Positions 1-10,354 are shown, numbered from the stretch's first letter. The stretch is DNA of 64,000 nucleotides from Sediminicola sp040566555 (GCF_040566555.1 NZ_JBEWYP010000008.1:1-64000), one strand, 5' to 3'. Translations and numbers: made by a program. The notes: generated by a model from the sequence alone, not told the origin.

Positions 1-345
1 ATATACGGTTACCTTGACCGTTACCGATGACGAAGACCTGACCAGCTCAACAACCCTGGAGATCACGGTGAACACCCCTAACGGGGCACCTGTTGCCATT
101 GCAACCTCTGATGTTTCCAGTGGGGATGCACCATTGACGGTAGTCTTCACGGGAAGCAATTCCACAGACGATGTAGGGATAGCGAGCTATTTATGGGAAT
201 TCGGTGATGTGGCGGGCAGTACTTCCACGGATGCGGACCCAAGTTTCGTATTTACAGATGCAGGGGTATATACGGTTACCTTGACCGTTACCGATGACGA
301 AGACCTGACCAGCTCAACAACCTTGGAGATCACGGTGAATGACCC
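1..345 (+). repeat. Near-identical direct repeat inside PKD modules
   Basis: About 74 bases at 1-74 recur at 268-341 with one mismatch near position 54. The offset is 267 bases, exactly 89 codons or one PKD module. Neighbouring modules in the same gene are far more diverged, which suggests recent duplication or gene conversion. Confidence 0.8.
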
Positions 346-1174
346 TGTGGATCCCAACAATGAGGCGCCGGTTGCTGCAATAACTGCCAATCCCATTAAT
401 GGAATCGCACCATTACCTGTACTCTTTAGTGCTGAAAATGCAACAGACGATAAAGGAATAGTTCGATATGAGTGGGACTTTAATGATGGAACAACGTCTA
501 CCATAAGGACAAATAGTGCTGCATTTAGCCATACTTTTGCCCAAGCTGGTATTTATCAAGTAGTATTAACGGTTACTGATGAAGAAGGATTAACGGGTAC
601 GGCAACTGTAACAATAACGGTGTCTGAAACCAATGCGGCTCCAAATGCCATAGCAACCGCAACTCCTCTAGAAGGCAGTGCGCCGTTGGAAGTTACATTT
701 AATGGTTCTGCTTCAACCGATGATATAGGAATTGTATCATATTTCTGGGATTTTGGAGATGGTACAACCTCAAATGAAATCAACCCATCACATACATATA
801 GCATTACGGGTGAGTTTGATGTGGTTCTTACGGTATCGGATGGTGAGTTTACGGATACCGCAGAATTAAAGATTATTGTTCTTGATAATTCCCCTACGGA
901 AGTAGGAAGTTTTGAGGTCATAGTGGCCCCCAATCCTGTGGTTGATGGTGTTGCCAACGTTATTATGGTTAGTGAGCCAATAGACGATTTTATTACGTTG
1001 GTTTATTTACATGATTCTAGTGGACGATATATCAGTGGACATATCGCTCAAACCATATATGAAGCAGGAAACTATAGAATTCCTACTAATGGATTGAGAA
1101 GTGGAATTTATTATGTGACCTTGTTGACTGAAAAAGGAGATGCAATAGGTCTGAAAATTTTAGTGAATAATTAA
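2..1174 (+). CDS. PKD-repeat surface protein with T9SS sorting domain (5' end cut by window)
   Basis: The reading frame is open from the left edge, so the N-terminus lies outside the window; the TTG at 14 is not a credible start. The visible 390 residues contain about four PKD domains, each with a WDFGD- or WEFGD-type core and a TYTVTLTVTD-like strand, near residues 1-30, 35-115, 120-205 and 215-295. The last 80 residues form a type A T9SS sorting domain: a PNPV motif, then beta-strands ending in SGIYYVTL and a short basic tail. PKD domains are Ig-like spacers found in secreted enzymes and adhesins, so the functional domain is probably upstream and cannot be named. The protein should cross the inner membrane by Sec and the outer membrane by T9SS. 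A hairpin terminator follows. Confidence 0.85.
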   Translation, partial: YTVTLTVTDDEDLTSSTTLEITVNTPNGAPVAIATSDVSSGDAPLTVVFTGSNSTDDVGIASYLWEFGDVAGSTSTDADPSFVFTDAGVYTVTLTVTDDEDLTSSTTLEITVNDPVDPNNEAPVAAITANPINGIAPLPVLFSAENATDDKGIVRYEWDFNDGTTSTIRTNSAAFSHTFAQAGIYQVVLTVTDEEGLTGTATVTITVSETNAAPNAIATATPLEGSAPLEVTFNGSASTDDIGIVSYFWDFGDGTTSNEINPSHTYSITGEFDVVLTVSDGEFTDTAELKIIVLDNSPTEVGSFEVIVAPNPVVDGVANVIMVSEPIDDFITLVYLHDSSGRYISGHIAQTIYEAGNYRIPTNGLRSGIYYVTLLTEKGDAIGLKILVNN

Positions 1175-1192
1175 AGAGAAATTATTGATTTA

Positions 1193-1236
1193 AAAAAGGG
1201 GCAAACTATTTTTAATAGTTTGCCCCTTTTTTTTTT
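1193..1236 (+). terminator. Rho-independent terminator after the PKD protein
   Basis: A GGGGCAAACTAT arm pairs with ATAGTTTGCCCC and is followed by a long T run; A-rich bases extend the stem. It ends transcription about 20 bases after the stop codon. Confidence 0.85.
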
Positions 1237-1400
1237 GATTACCTGATTATTTACACACGCCCCATAAATGTGTATTTAAACGATAATAGTTACTTCTTAT
1301 CGTATTATCAAGTCTATCTTTTTGTTGCTATTTATTTCTAGATAACTTTAATAGTAATCAAAATCCCTCCCCCATTTTATTGTTACTCAAAAAATCATTG

Positions 1401-1414
1401 AATGAATATTCATT
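1401..1414. promoter_or_regulatory. 14-base perfect palindrome upstream of the 2702-aa protein
   Basis: AATGAATATTCATT is its own reverse complement and lies 46 bases before the start codon at 1460. It could be an operator, but AT-rich palindromes of this size can arise by chance. Confidence 0.25.
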
Positions 1415-1459
1415 GATTGATGGCACTTTTATATTTAATCATTATTAGAAAATAAATCC

Positions 1460-4400
1460 ATGAAAAAAAGATACTTTTCCCATATTTGGTCGGTTTTATT
1501 CATTTTTATTTTTTTGCAGGGTTATATGCTCCATGGTCAAATTAATTTTAATTCCTCGGGATTAATTGGCGAAAATCTTAGCGACCCTACTTCACTTGCA
1601 TTTGGACCGGACGGCAAACTTTATGTATCACAACAAGATGGAAAAATTCTTCAATATACCGTAAGTCGTGATGGTGCTTCCCCTGGAAACGGTAGCTATA
1701 GTGTTACGTCAACATCGACAATTAATATTATCAAAAATAATGTGCCGAATCATAATGATGACGGGACAAACAACTCAACCCAGCAAAGACAAGTAACAGG
1801 TATTTATGTTGGAGGAACATCTGCCAATCCAGTGCTGTATGTTTCTTCTTCAGATTGGCGTATCTCCGTAGGAGTTGATTCCGGTCTTGACACCAATTCT
1901 GGAGTACTTTCAAAATTGACTTGGAATGGAAGTGCATGGATAAAAGTTGATTTGGTAAGGGGTTTGCCCAGGTGCGAAGAAAATCATTCAACCAATGGGA
2001 TGGATATTTTTACCAAAAATAATAATACTTACCTTTTATTACAGCAAGGCGGAAATACAAATAAGGGAGCGCCATCCAATAATTTTTCGGGAACATCAGA
2101 AACATTCCTATCGAGTTCCATTTTAATCATCAATCTCACACAGCTTGATAATATGCCTGTGTACACAGATCCGCGGACCAATTCGAACTATGTTTATGAT
2201 TTGCCTACACTGGATGATCCTACAAGAGCTAATATTACCAATTCGAATTCTAATTTCCCTTATCCTTCTGGACATCCTATGTATAATGCAACCATAGATT
2301 TAGGTGATCCTTTCGGAGGAAACAACAGTTTAAATCAAGCGTTTACAGAGCCTGGGGGGCCAGTACAGATTTTTTCTCCTGGGTATAGAAATGCCTACGA
2401 TGTGGTGATAACACAGGATAATAAAATATACACTAGTGATAACGGGCCAAATACGAACTGGGGAGGGGTACCGGTAATTTATAATAGTAATGGTACGGTC
2501 AAATCGACAAATGGTATATTGAATCCTTCTTCAACAGATTATATTACCAATGATTTCAATGAAAATGGAAGTGGATTTATAGGTGATGCATTACATTTGG
2601 TTGGAACTATCAATGACGCCAATAACAATTATTATGCAGGGCACCCAGTACCTATTAGAGCCTTTCCTTCTAGGGCAAAAGTCCGTAAATATGAAAAGAA
2701 TGGGAGTATATGGTCTTCGGTCCCGTCTTCAGGATATAACCTTTCGGACCTTTTGAATGGGGTTCAGGGATATTTTAATCAGTCGTTTTCAATAAATGAT
2801 TTCCCTGATGATGACAGACAAGGGGAGTATTTGGCAGGAAATGAAAGTTCTAGCAAAGTAAAAATATTGGATGTAATCAATTCATCCACCAATGGAATTT
2901 GCGAGTACACCGCCTCAAATTTTGGCGGGGCCATGCAGGGAAATATTTTAACAGCTTCATTTAATGGGACAATAAATAGATATGATCTAAATGCTGCCGG
3001 GGATGACTTTACCAATATAAATACTTCTTTGTTCAGCGGTTTTGGCTCAGAACCCCTGGATGTGATTGCTCAGGGAGATTTTGATCCTTTTCCAGGAACT
3101 GTATGGGCAGCAACCTATGGTGCCAATAACATTACCATTTTCGAACCTACCGATTTTAATAATGATTGTATAAATGATCCCAATGACCCGAATTTTGTGG
3201 GAACGGCAGACTCAGATAGTGATGGTTATACAAACCAAGATGAGGTAGATAATGGAACCAACCCTTGTAACGGGGGAGATAAGCCAGATGATAACGATGG
3301 TGACCTCATATCAAACCTGAACGATAATGATGATGATAACGATGGTATAGCAGATCTGGATGATGCATTTCAATGGGATGCAAATAATGGGACTACAACC
3401 AACCTTCCCATTGGTTATCCTTTTTGGAACAATGATCCTGGTACAGGTTATGCTGGACTTGGTTTTACGGGTTGGATGACCAATGGGCAAACGGACTATT
3501 TGGAAACCTTTGACCCGGATAATTTAACTTTTGGTGGTGCGGGTGGCGTTGCTACTGTAGACATAGTTAGCGAGGGTGATGCGCATCATGGGGTAAATAA
3601 CCAGGAAAACGCATTTCAATTTGGAGTGAATGTGGACAACACATCTCCTTCGTTTACTGTCCATTCAAGATTGTTAGGCCCATTTTTTGGTAATCCAAGC
3701 GTCAATCCCTTAGATTTTGCATCTCAAGGAATTTACATTGGAACTGGGGATCAAAATAATTTTCTTAAGGTTGTCGTTAACAGAGGACTAGCTTCAGGAG
3801 GAAATATTTCGGGTATTGAAGTTGCTTTGGAGACTAATGGTAGTGTCAATAGTACTTTCTATGATTTTTTTGATCTAACGGCAATAGGATCTTCAATAGA
3901 CCTTTATATAGTGGTAAATCCTTCTTTAGGAACAGCGCAACCTTCCTATTCCATCGATGGTGGATCAACGATAAATAGCATTGGTAGCCCAATTAATTTA
4001 CCTTCTAGTTTTTTAGATTCCAATGACAATAAAGGAATGGCTGTTGGCATCATCTCTACTTCCACTGGAGTGGCACCTGAATTTGCAGCAAGTTGGGATT
4101 TTATCAATGTCTTACCTGAAAGTTCTGGTACTGAGCTTCGATTTAATGCTGGTGGGCCTTCCGTTACTCATAGCGGCTTAGATTTTTTGGCAGATGGGAA
4201 TTTTGTAGGAGGACAAGCATATAGTAATTCAAACGCACAAGTACCGATTATGTATCAGACGGAGCGAAGCTCTCCTACAAAAACATTCCAATATAATATT
4301 CCTTTGGGCAATGGAGATTATACAGTAATTCTTCATTTTGCTGAAATTTATTGGGGTGCTACCGGAGGTGGAACTGGCGGAATTGGGAAACGTGTATTCG

Positions 4401-7400
4401 ATGTAAATATAGAAGGGAATCTTGTTTTGAATGATTACGATATTTATGCAGATGTAGGTCCTGAGACCGTGGTTACCAAGTCCTTCAATGTGAATGTGCA
4501 GGATGGGACCATGAATATAGATTTTTCTGCATTGTCAGGGGTAGGAGGTGTTGACCAACCTAAGTTATCTGCTTTGGAAATATATGAAAATAACACACAA
4601 TTTCCCCCAATTGTTGTTAACCCTATTGCAGATCAAATAAATGAGGTAGGTGATATTTCAAATTTAAATGTTACCGCCAGTGGCGGGGATCCCCAGGCCA
4701 ATTTCTCATATAGTATTTCGGGACAGCCTGCTGGTATTGCCATTGAATCTACCAATGGACAGATTTATGGTACCATTGGTGCATCTGCAGCATCCGGAGG
4801 ACCGAATGGTGATGGCACTCATTCAGTTTCTGTAACAGTGAGCAAATCTGGATCCTCTCCTGTAAGTACTGGTTTTACTTGGACAATTGGCATTCAAAAT
4901 TGGGTGGATAAGAATGAAAATGAAAATTATACTGGCCGTCACGAGTGTTCTTTCGTTCAAGCTGGAAATAAATTTTATTTATTGGGCGGGAGAGAAAATG
5001 CAAAAACCTTAGATATCTATGACTATAGCAGTAATAGCTGGACATCACTTGCAGGTTCAGCTCCTTCCGATTTTAATCATTTTCAGGCAACGGAGTACCA
5101 AGGCCTTATCTGGATAATTGGAGCCTTTAAGACCAATGCCTATCCAAATGAACTGTCCGCCGATTATATTTGGGCTTTTGATCCTGCTGCACAAGTTTGG
5201 ATTCAGGGACCGGAAATTCCCGTAGGCAGAAAACGTGGATCAGCAGGATTAGTGGTTTACAACGATAAATTCTATATTATTGGAGGCAATACTAATGGGC
5301 ATGATGGGGGATACGTTAACTGGTTTGATGAATATGATCCGGCCACAGGTACCTGGACACCCTTGGATAATCTTCCTTCAAGTCCAAATCCTAGGGCAAG
5401 AGATCATTTTCACGCGGTTGTTATAGGAGATAATCTTTATGCTGCCGGTGGGCGTTTAACTGATTACCCTAATAATGTATGGAACCAGACCATACCAGAG
5501 GTAGACGTATTCAATTTTATTACGCAAACATGGAGTACCCTTTCAGGTAATTTGCCTACGTTAAGAGGTGGGGCTTCTGCTGTTAATTTTAATAACAAAT
5601 TATTGGTGATAGGAGGGGAAGTTGTAGGGAGTGCTCTTAAAACAACGGAACAGTACGATCCTGCTACGGGAACGTGGACGGCCTTACCCGATCTAAATTA
5701 CCAGCGACATGGGACACAGGCTATTGTCTCTGGAAGTGGGGTTTATATAACTGCTGGATCACCCAATCAGGGAGGAGGCAATCAAAAAAATATGGAATTT
5801 TTGGGTGTTGATTCACCTGTAGGTTCACCAAGTGTTGCAAGTGTTTTATCAGCTCCTGCCTCATTACAAATAGGTGTGGGGTCATCGGAAACTTTTAACG
5901 TAGGTATTGCCAATGGGAATGTAGGTGTATTCGTTAAATCCATTCAGCTTTCCGGACCAAATGCCAATGAATTTAACATTATTTCCGGTGGGATAACGAA
6001 TGGATTTTTAAAGCCAAATACAACCCATCCTATCTCTGTTGCATTTACTGGTACGACAGAAGGGCAAACAGCAACCATTACTATAAATTATGGAGCTGCC
6101 AGTCAAAAACAGATTTTATTGCAAAGCGGTACCGGTACTCCCCAAAGTGGCGTAATTGGTTTTACGTTGGTCAATGCAGATTCAGATATTGATCTATTGG
6201 ACATCACTGCAGGCTTACAAATTAATCAAAATACTACACAGGGCATTGGATTGAATATTAGAGCCAATACTAATCCTGCTGTAGTAGGGAGTGTTCAACT
6301 AACATTATCAGGCCCAGTGAACAATGTCCGGACCGAGAATGTGGCACCCTATGCATTGTTTGGTGACAGTGGCGGTAATTATTCCGGTGTTCCCTTCCCA
6401 TTGGGCAACTATACCATTACCGCAACGGCCTATAGTGGTTCCAACCTCAGTGGTACAAATCTAGGCACACTAACCTTTCAATTTTCAATTTCAGACCAGA
6501 GTGGAGGCAATCTGCCACCAACAGCGGTAGCCAATGCCGTACCAAATAGCACCACACCCCTGCAGTTTGATTTTTCAAGCGCAGGCTCGGATGATTCGGA
6601 TGGGAATATTGTTAGCTATGCTTGGGATTTTGGTGATGGCATCGGTACTTCAACTGAAGAAAATCCATCATATACCTATTCCTCAGGCAATATATATACT
6701 GTAACCTTGGTAGTGACCGACGATGAAAATGATTCGGGAACTACAAGTATTCAAGTGGATGCCAGTAATCCAAACCAAATACCGGTAGCTGTGGCTAGCA
6801 CCACTGGTCCGACCATAGGCGATGTACCGTTTAGCGTGGATTTTGATGGAAGTGGCTCAAATGATCCAGAGGATGGAACGGGTTTGAGCTATGAATGGGA
6901 TTTTGGAGACAATATTGGGACTTCTTCCCAAGCGGACCCGCCACCTTATACCTATAACGCGCCCGGCACCTACATTGCGGTCCTAACTGTTACGGACAGT
7001 GGCGGCTTGCAGGATATGGACAATGTGACCATTCAAGTGAATGACCCAAATCAGAGTGGGGTAATAGGTTTTATGTTAGTAGATGCTGATCAGAATCAGG
7101 ATATGTTCAATTTAACGGTCAACCAACAGATTAACGTTAGTACCACCCAAGGCAAGGCACTTAGTATAAGTGCAATAACGAATCCGGCAACAGTAGGGAG
7201 TGTTCAGCTTACACTATCGGGAACAGTGAACAACACAAGGACGGAAAATGTGGCCCCTTACACATTGTTTGGTGATAATAGTGGCAATTATTCTGGAGTA
7301 CCATTCCCACTGGGGAACTATACAATTAGTGCAACAGCATACAGTGGTTCAAACCAAAGTGGAACAAACCTTGGGACGCTCACCATTTCTTTTTCAGTGG

Positions 7401-9568
7401 TCAATCTAGGTGGAGGCAATCTGCCCCCAACAGCGGTGGCGAATGGCACACCCAATAATACCACACCTCTCCAGGTTGATTTTTCAAGCGCAGGTTCGGA
7501 TGATGCCGATGGAAGCATAATAGGCTATGCTTGGGATTTTGGTGATGGTACTGGTACATCAACCGAAGAGAATCCATCCTATACCTATACTTCCACTGGT
7601 ACTTATGAGGTTTCGCTTACGGTTACTGATGACGACTTAGACACAGGGAATACTACTGTACAAATTACTTTAAGTAGCCCGCCAGATATTACCAATCCTG
7701 GTACACAAAATAATATTGAAGGAGATTTTGTTTCCTTGCCAATAGTGGCAACTGATGAAAGCACAAACCTAAGTTATAGCGCAGCTGGTTTACCACCAAC
7801 CTTATCTATTGATGAAAATACGGGCGAGATAAGTGGAACTATTTCATCCGGTAGTGGTGGAAACGGATTTTTGGAAAGCAATGGATTAGTGGTTATCGAA
7901 AGTGAATCGGCTACACTAGTTCCGACATGGAGTTTGACAACGCAAGGTGGAGCAACAGGAATAATCGCCGGATCCAATCATTTTAGTTCACAGAATGGAG
8001 GAACGTTGTCCTATGTTGTCAATATTACAACCCCAGGGGTATACCGTTTTAACTGGAGAAGCTTTTTTAGTGGAGGCAGTACAGCTGATGAAAATGACAA
8101 TTGGCTAAGATTCCCCAACAACAACGATGTTTGGTTCTTTGGATTTAAAGGCACTCCAAGTAGTGAAGCAAGCTTAATTTCAAACCTTCAAGGCAGTCAA
8201 ACAAATATTGTATTTCCGGTTGGTAGTTCCAGAGTATCTTTAGCAACCACACCTGAAGGTTCTTCAAGTAATGGTTACTTTAAAATATGGAGAAGCGGTG
8301 GTAGTTCAGGAGTTTATGACTGGCAGGCGAGGACCAGTGATAATGATGCTCATAATATTTATGTATGGTTTGTAAATCCTGGAACCTATACCATGGAAAT
8401 ATCAGAGCGTTCCGCAGGTCATGCCATTGATAAAATGGCATTATACAAGGTAGATGGGCCATCTTATTCCAATGAGGATCTCAACAATCTTGTGGAATCT
8501 CCGAATGGCACCGTAGGCGCTTCGGCAAATAGTCCTTACAATGTGGTAGTCACAGTTTTTGATGATGATAGTACACCAAGCTCATCATCTGTTCAATTTG
8601 ATTGGATTATTTCGGCTAATGGTAATCAACCACCCAATGCTGTTGCGAGTGCATCACCCTTATCTGGTGTAGTGCCATTAACGGTGAATTTTATTGGTAG
8701 CAACTCTACTGATAATACAGGCATAGAGAGCTATAATTGGGATTTTGGCGATGGGACCAGTACCTCATCCCAAAGTAATCCTTCCCATGTCTATTTCAAT
8801 ACTGGGACATATATTGCTACTCTTACCGTTACAGATGGTGATGGTTTTCAAGATACTGCAAGTGTTACCATAAATGTAAATAGTGCCTCACAGAACGGGA
8901 TAATAAGTTTTACCCTTGTAGATGCAGGTCAGGATGTGGATATGTTCAATTTAACAAACAACCAACAGATTGTAGAAACAACTACCCAAGGAAAGACCCT
9001 AAGTATACGGGCCAATACAAATCCGGCAACAGTAGGGAGTGTCCGACTTACGCTATCTGGCCCAGTAAACAATGGCCGAACTGAGAACGTGGCACCTTAT
9101 GCTCTGTTTGGTGACAGCAGTGGCAATTATTCAGGCTTACCATTTCCATTGGGCAACTATACCATGACAGCAACGGCATACAGTGGCTCCAACCTCAGTG
9201 GCTCAAATCTTGGCAGTCTTACGCAAACATTCTCAATTGTAAGTGCAGCAAAAGGAAGTACAGATGACGCTACAACATCCTTTGATTCAGGAAACAACAG
9301 TAAAAAAATACACACACTCAGACATTACCCTAACCCATCATCGGTGTTTTCCGAGATTGTGATATCCGATCCCTTACTATTAGTAAAGAATATTTATATC
9401 CGTGATATCGGTGGTCGGTTGGTTGCACAATTTGATGCTGATGAAATGAAAATTGGGGAAGGTGTTTATGAGTTCAATGTTACTGGTCTTGAAGACGGGA
9501 TTTACTTGGTCAGCCTGATGAATGGTTCAGCCGTAATTATGAATTATAAACTAGTGGTAAGAAAGTAA
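1460..9568 (+). CDS. Giant modular secreted protein (beta-propeller, malectin, Kelch, PKD, T9SS sorting domain)
   Basis: This is a 2702-residue secreted protein. Modules in order, with rough residues: signal peptide 1-27; a sorbosone-dehydrogenase/NHL-like beta-propeller 35-550; a calcium-binding thrombospondin type 3-like Asp/Asn-rich stretch 565-642; a lectin-like region 650-885; a malectin domain 886-1044; a putative Ig (He_PIG-like) domain 1047-1145; Kelch repeats 1150-1450; an ASPM/Hydin-like domain 1460-1555. Then come three copies of a 115-residue module (about 1563-1677, 1865-1980, 2478-2593) alternating with four PKD domains (about 1690-1770, 1772-1860, 1990-2070, 2390-2475), a second He_PIG-like domain split by a carbohydrate-binding-like insert, and a type A T9SS sorting domain in the last 85 residues (YPNPSS onward). 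Malectin and the insert suggest glycan binding. The propeller may be catalytic or purely structural; I cannot tell. It probably has its own promoter, since a terminator precedes it. Confidence 0.85.
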   Translation: MKKRYFSHIWSVLFIFIFLQGYMLHGQINFNSSGLIGENLSDPTSLAFGPDGKLYVSQQDGKILQYTVSRDGASPGNGSYSVTSTSTINIIKNNVPNHNDDGTNNSTQQRQVTGIYVGGTSANPVLYVSSSDWRISVGVDSGLDTNSGVLSKLTWNGSAWIKVDLVRGLPRCEENHSTNGMDIFTKNNNTYLLLQQGGNTNKGAPSNNFSGTSETFLSSSILIINLTQLDNMPVYTDPRTNSNYVYDLPTLDDPTRANITNSNSNFPYPSGHPMYNATIDLGDPFGGNNSLNQAFTEPGGPVQIFSPGYRNAYDVVITQDNKIYTSDNGPNTNWGGVPVIYNSNGTVKSTNGILNPSSTDYITNDFNENGSGFIGDALHLVGTINDANNNYYAGHPVPIRAFPSRAKVRKYEKNGSIWSSVPSSGYNLSDLLNGVQGYFNQSFSINDFPDDDRQGEYLAGNESSSKVKILDVINSSTNGICEYTASNFGGAMQGNILTASFNGTINRYDLNAAGDDFTNINTSLFSGFGSEPLDVIAQGDFDPFPGTVWAATYGANNITIFEPTDFNNDCINDPNDPNFVGTADSDSDGYTNQDEVDNGTNPCNGGDKPDDNDGDLISNLNDNDDDNDGIADLDDAFQWDANNGTTTNLPIGYPFWNNDPGTGYAGLGFTGWMTNGQTDYLETFDPDNLTFGGAGGVATVDIVSEGDAHHGVNNQENAFQFGVNVDNTSPSFTVHSRLLGPFFGNPSVNPLDFASQGIYIGTGDQNNFLKVVVNRGLASGGNISGIEVALETNGSVNSTFYDFFDLTAIGSSIDLYIVVNPSLGTAQPSYSIDGGSTINSIGSPINLPSSFLDSNDNKGMAVGIISTSTGVAPEFAASWDFINVLPESSGTELRFNAGGPSVTHSGLDFLADGNFVGGQAYSNSNAQVPIMYQTERSSPTKTFQYNIPLGNGDYTVILHFAEIYWGATGGGTGGIGKRVFDVNIEGNLVLNDYDIYADVGPETVVTKSFNVNVQDGTMNIDFSALSGVGGVDQPKLSALEIYENNTQFPPIVVNPIADQINEVGDISNLNVTASGGDPQANFSYSISGQPAGIAIESTNGQIYGTIGASAASGGPNGDGTHSVSVTVSKSGSSPVSTGFTWTIGIQNWVDKNENENYTGRHECSFVQAGNKFYLLGGRENAKTLDIYDYSSNSWTSLAGSAPSDFNHFQATEYQGLIWIIGAFKTNAYPNELSADYIWAFDPAAQVWIQGPEIPVGRKRGSAGLVVYNDKFYIIGGNTNGHDGGYVNWFDEYDPATGTWTPLDNLPSSPNPRARDHFHAVVIGDNLYAAGGRLTDYPNNVWNQTIPEVDVFNFITQTWSTLSGNLPTLRGGASAVNFNNKLLVIGGEVVGSALKTTEQYDPATGTWTALPDLNYQRHGTQAIVSGSGVYITAGSPNQGGGNQKNMEFLGVDSPVGSPSVASVLSAPASLQIGVGSSETFNVGIANGNVGVFVKSIQLSGPNANEFNIISGGITNGFLKPNTTHPISVAFTGTTEGQTATITINYGAASQKQILLQSGTGTPQSGVIGFTLVNADSDIDLLDITAGLQINQNTTQGIGLNIRANTNPAVVGSVQLTLSGPVNNVRTENVAPYALFGDSGGNYSGVPFPLGNYTITATAYSGSNLSGTNLGTLTFQFSISDQSGGNLPPTAVANAVPNSTTPLQFDFSSAGSDDSDGNIVSYAWDFGDGIGTSTEENPSYTYSSGNIYTVTLVVTDDENDSGTTSIQVDASNPNQIPVAVASTTGPTIGDVPFSVDFDGSGSNDPEDGTGLSYEWDFGDNIGTSSQADPPPYTYNAPGTYIAVLTVTDSGGLQDMDNVTIQVNDPNQSGVIGFMLVDADQNQDMFNLTVNQQINVSTTQGKALSISAITNPATVGSVQLTLSGTVNNTRTENVAPYTLFGDNSGNYSGVPFPLGNYTISATAYSGSNQSGTNLGTLTISFSVVNLGGGNLPPTAVANGTPNNTTPLQVDFSSAGSDDADGSIIGYAWDFGDGTGTSTEENPSYTYTSTGTYEVSLTVTDDDLDTGNTTVQITLSSPPDITNPGTQNNIEGDFVSLPIVATDESTNLSYSAAGLPPTLSIDENTGEISGTISSGSGGNGFLESNGLVVIESESATLVPTWSLTTQGGATGIIAGSNHFSSQNGGTLSYVVNITTPGVYRFNWRSFFSGGSTADENDNWLRFPNNNDVWFFGFKGTPSSEASLISNLQGSQTNIVFPVGSSRVSLATTPEGSSSNGYFKIWRSGGSSGVYDWQARTSDNDAHNIYVWFVNPGTYTMEISERSAGHAIDKMALYKVDGPSYSNEDLNNLVESPNGTVGASANSPYNVVVTVFDDDSTPSSSSVQFDWIISANGNQPPNAVASASPLSGVVPLTVNFIGSNSTDNTGIESYNWDFGDGTSTSSQSNPSHVYFNTGTYIATLTVTDGDGFQDTASVTINVNSASQNGIISFTLVDAGQDVDMFNLTNNQQIVETTTQGKTLSIRANTNPATVGSVRLTLSGPVNNGRTENVAPYALFGDSSGNYSGLPFPLGNYTMTATAYSGSNLSGSNLGSLTQTFSIVSAAKGSTDDATTSFDSGNNSKKIHTLRHYPNPSSVFSEIVISDPLLLVKNIYIRDIGGRLVAQFDADEMKIGEGVYEFNVTGLEDGIYLVSLMNGSAVIMNYKLVVRK

Positions 9569-9587
9569 TTTTATAATATCAAAATGA

Positions 9588-10328
9588 TTAATAAAAAGAC
9601 TGGATGGTTCTATCAATAAGTGGGAGCAATAATTCCAATTGATTATTTGTAAGTTTAATTTCTTTTAAGCTTTGCAACTGGTTCAAATTGTGCACGTCAG
9701 AGGCTACAAAATCTATAAGTCCTTCATCCAAAAGGTGAAGGGCTTTCTTTTGCACATCCTTCCCATAAAATTCACTTAGCGACAATAGGTTCATTTGGAA
9801 TAGGATTCCCTTCTTTTTGTACTTCTTGAATTTTGAAGATTTAAGCTGAAGGAAATTATATCGTTCTGGATGGGCAAGTATGGGAAAGAATCGTTTAGAC
9901 GCAATTTTTTGGATGGCCTCTTCAAAATTTATGGAGGGTTGTAAATAGGACATCTCCACAAGAAGATAATTTTTCCGTAACGGCATCATTTCAGATTTGT
10001 CCAATAAAGTTTCAAAATTGGCATCTATCATATGTTCCGCAGCCACATCAAACGAAATATGTTTGAGATCATTTGCATACATGCCTTTTTTTAATTTTTC
10101 AAGTGAGGTATGTATGGTTTCAGTGGTGTTTGGATAATAGTTATCCATAATATGGGGCGTTGCAATGAAGTTTTGGACCCCAAACTCAGAAAATGACTTT
10201 ATTAATTCTATAGATTCTTCAACTGTTTTGGCTCCATCATCTATACCCGGAAGAATATGGTTGTGCATGTCCACAAAATTCTCCAAATAATCTGCCAGAA
10301 ATTTTTTCTTACTAAAGAATTCAAACAT
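9588..10328 (-). CDS. CpsB/YwqE-type PHP-fold protein tyrosine phosphatase
   Basis: A 246-residue member of the PHP-fold phosphatase family that dephosphorylates tyrosine kinases controlling capsule or exopolysaccharide export. The metal-binding motif MHNHILPGIDDG is near the N-terminus, followed by ATPH, AEH, LAHPERY and SDVHN, the usual ordered metal and active-site signatures. I chose the ATG at 10328; the open frame runs to a TTG 21 bases upstream but adds only seven atypical residues. No Wzc-type kinase or polysaccharide genes adjoin it, so its partner kinase must be elsewhere. It stands alone, convergent with the giant secreted protein. Confidence 0.82.
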   Translation of the reverse strand: MFEFFSKKKFLADYLENFVDMHNHILPGIDDGAKTVEESIELIKSFSEFGVQNFIATPHIMDNYYPNTTETIHTSLEKLKKGMYANDLKHISFDVAAEHMIDANFETLLDKSEMMPLRKNYLLVEMSYLQPSINFEEAIQKIASKRFFPILAHPERYNFLQLKSSKFKKYKKKGILFQMNLLSLSEFYGKDVQKKALHLLDEGLIDFVASDVHNLNQLQSLKEIKLTNNQLELLLPLIDRTIQSFY

Positions 10329-10346
10329 CAACTGAAATTTTCTTTG

Positions 10347-10354
10347 CAAAAATA
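10347..10354 (-). promoter_or_regulatory. Possible -7 element (TATTTTTG) for the CpsB-like gene
   Basis: On the minus strand TATTTTTG fits the Bacteroidota -7 consensus TAnnTTTG, 19 bases before the ATG at 10328. I see no TTG at the expected -33 distance. Confidence 0.3.

Noticed and set aside
187..957. Minus-strand frames under the PKD repeats
   Set aside because: They mirror the repeated codon pattern of the plus-strand PKD gene and have no features of their own.
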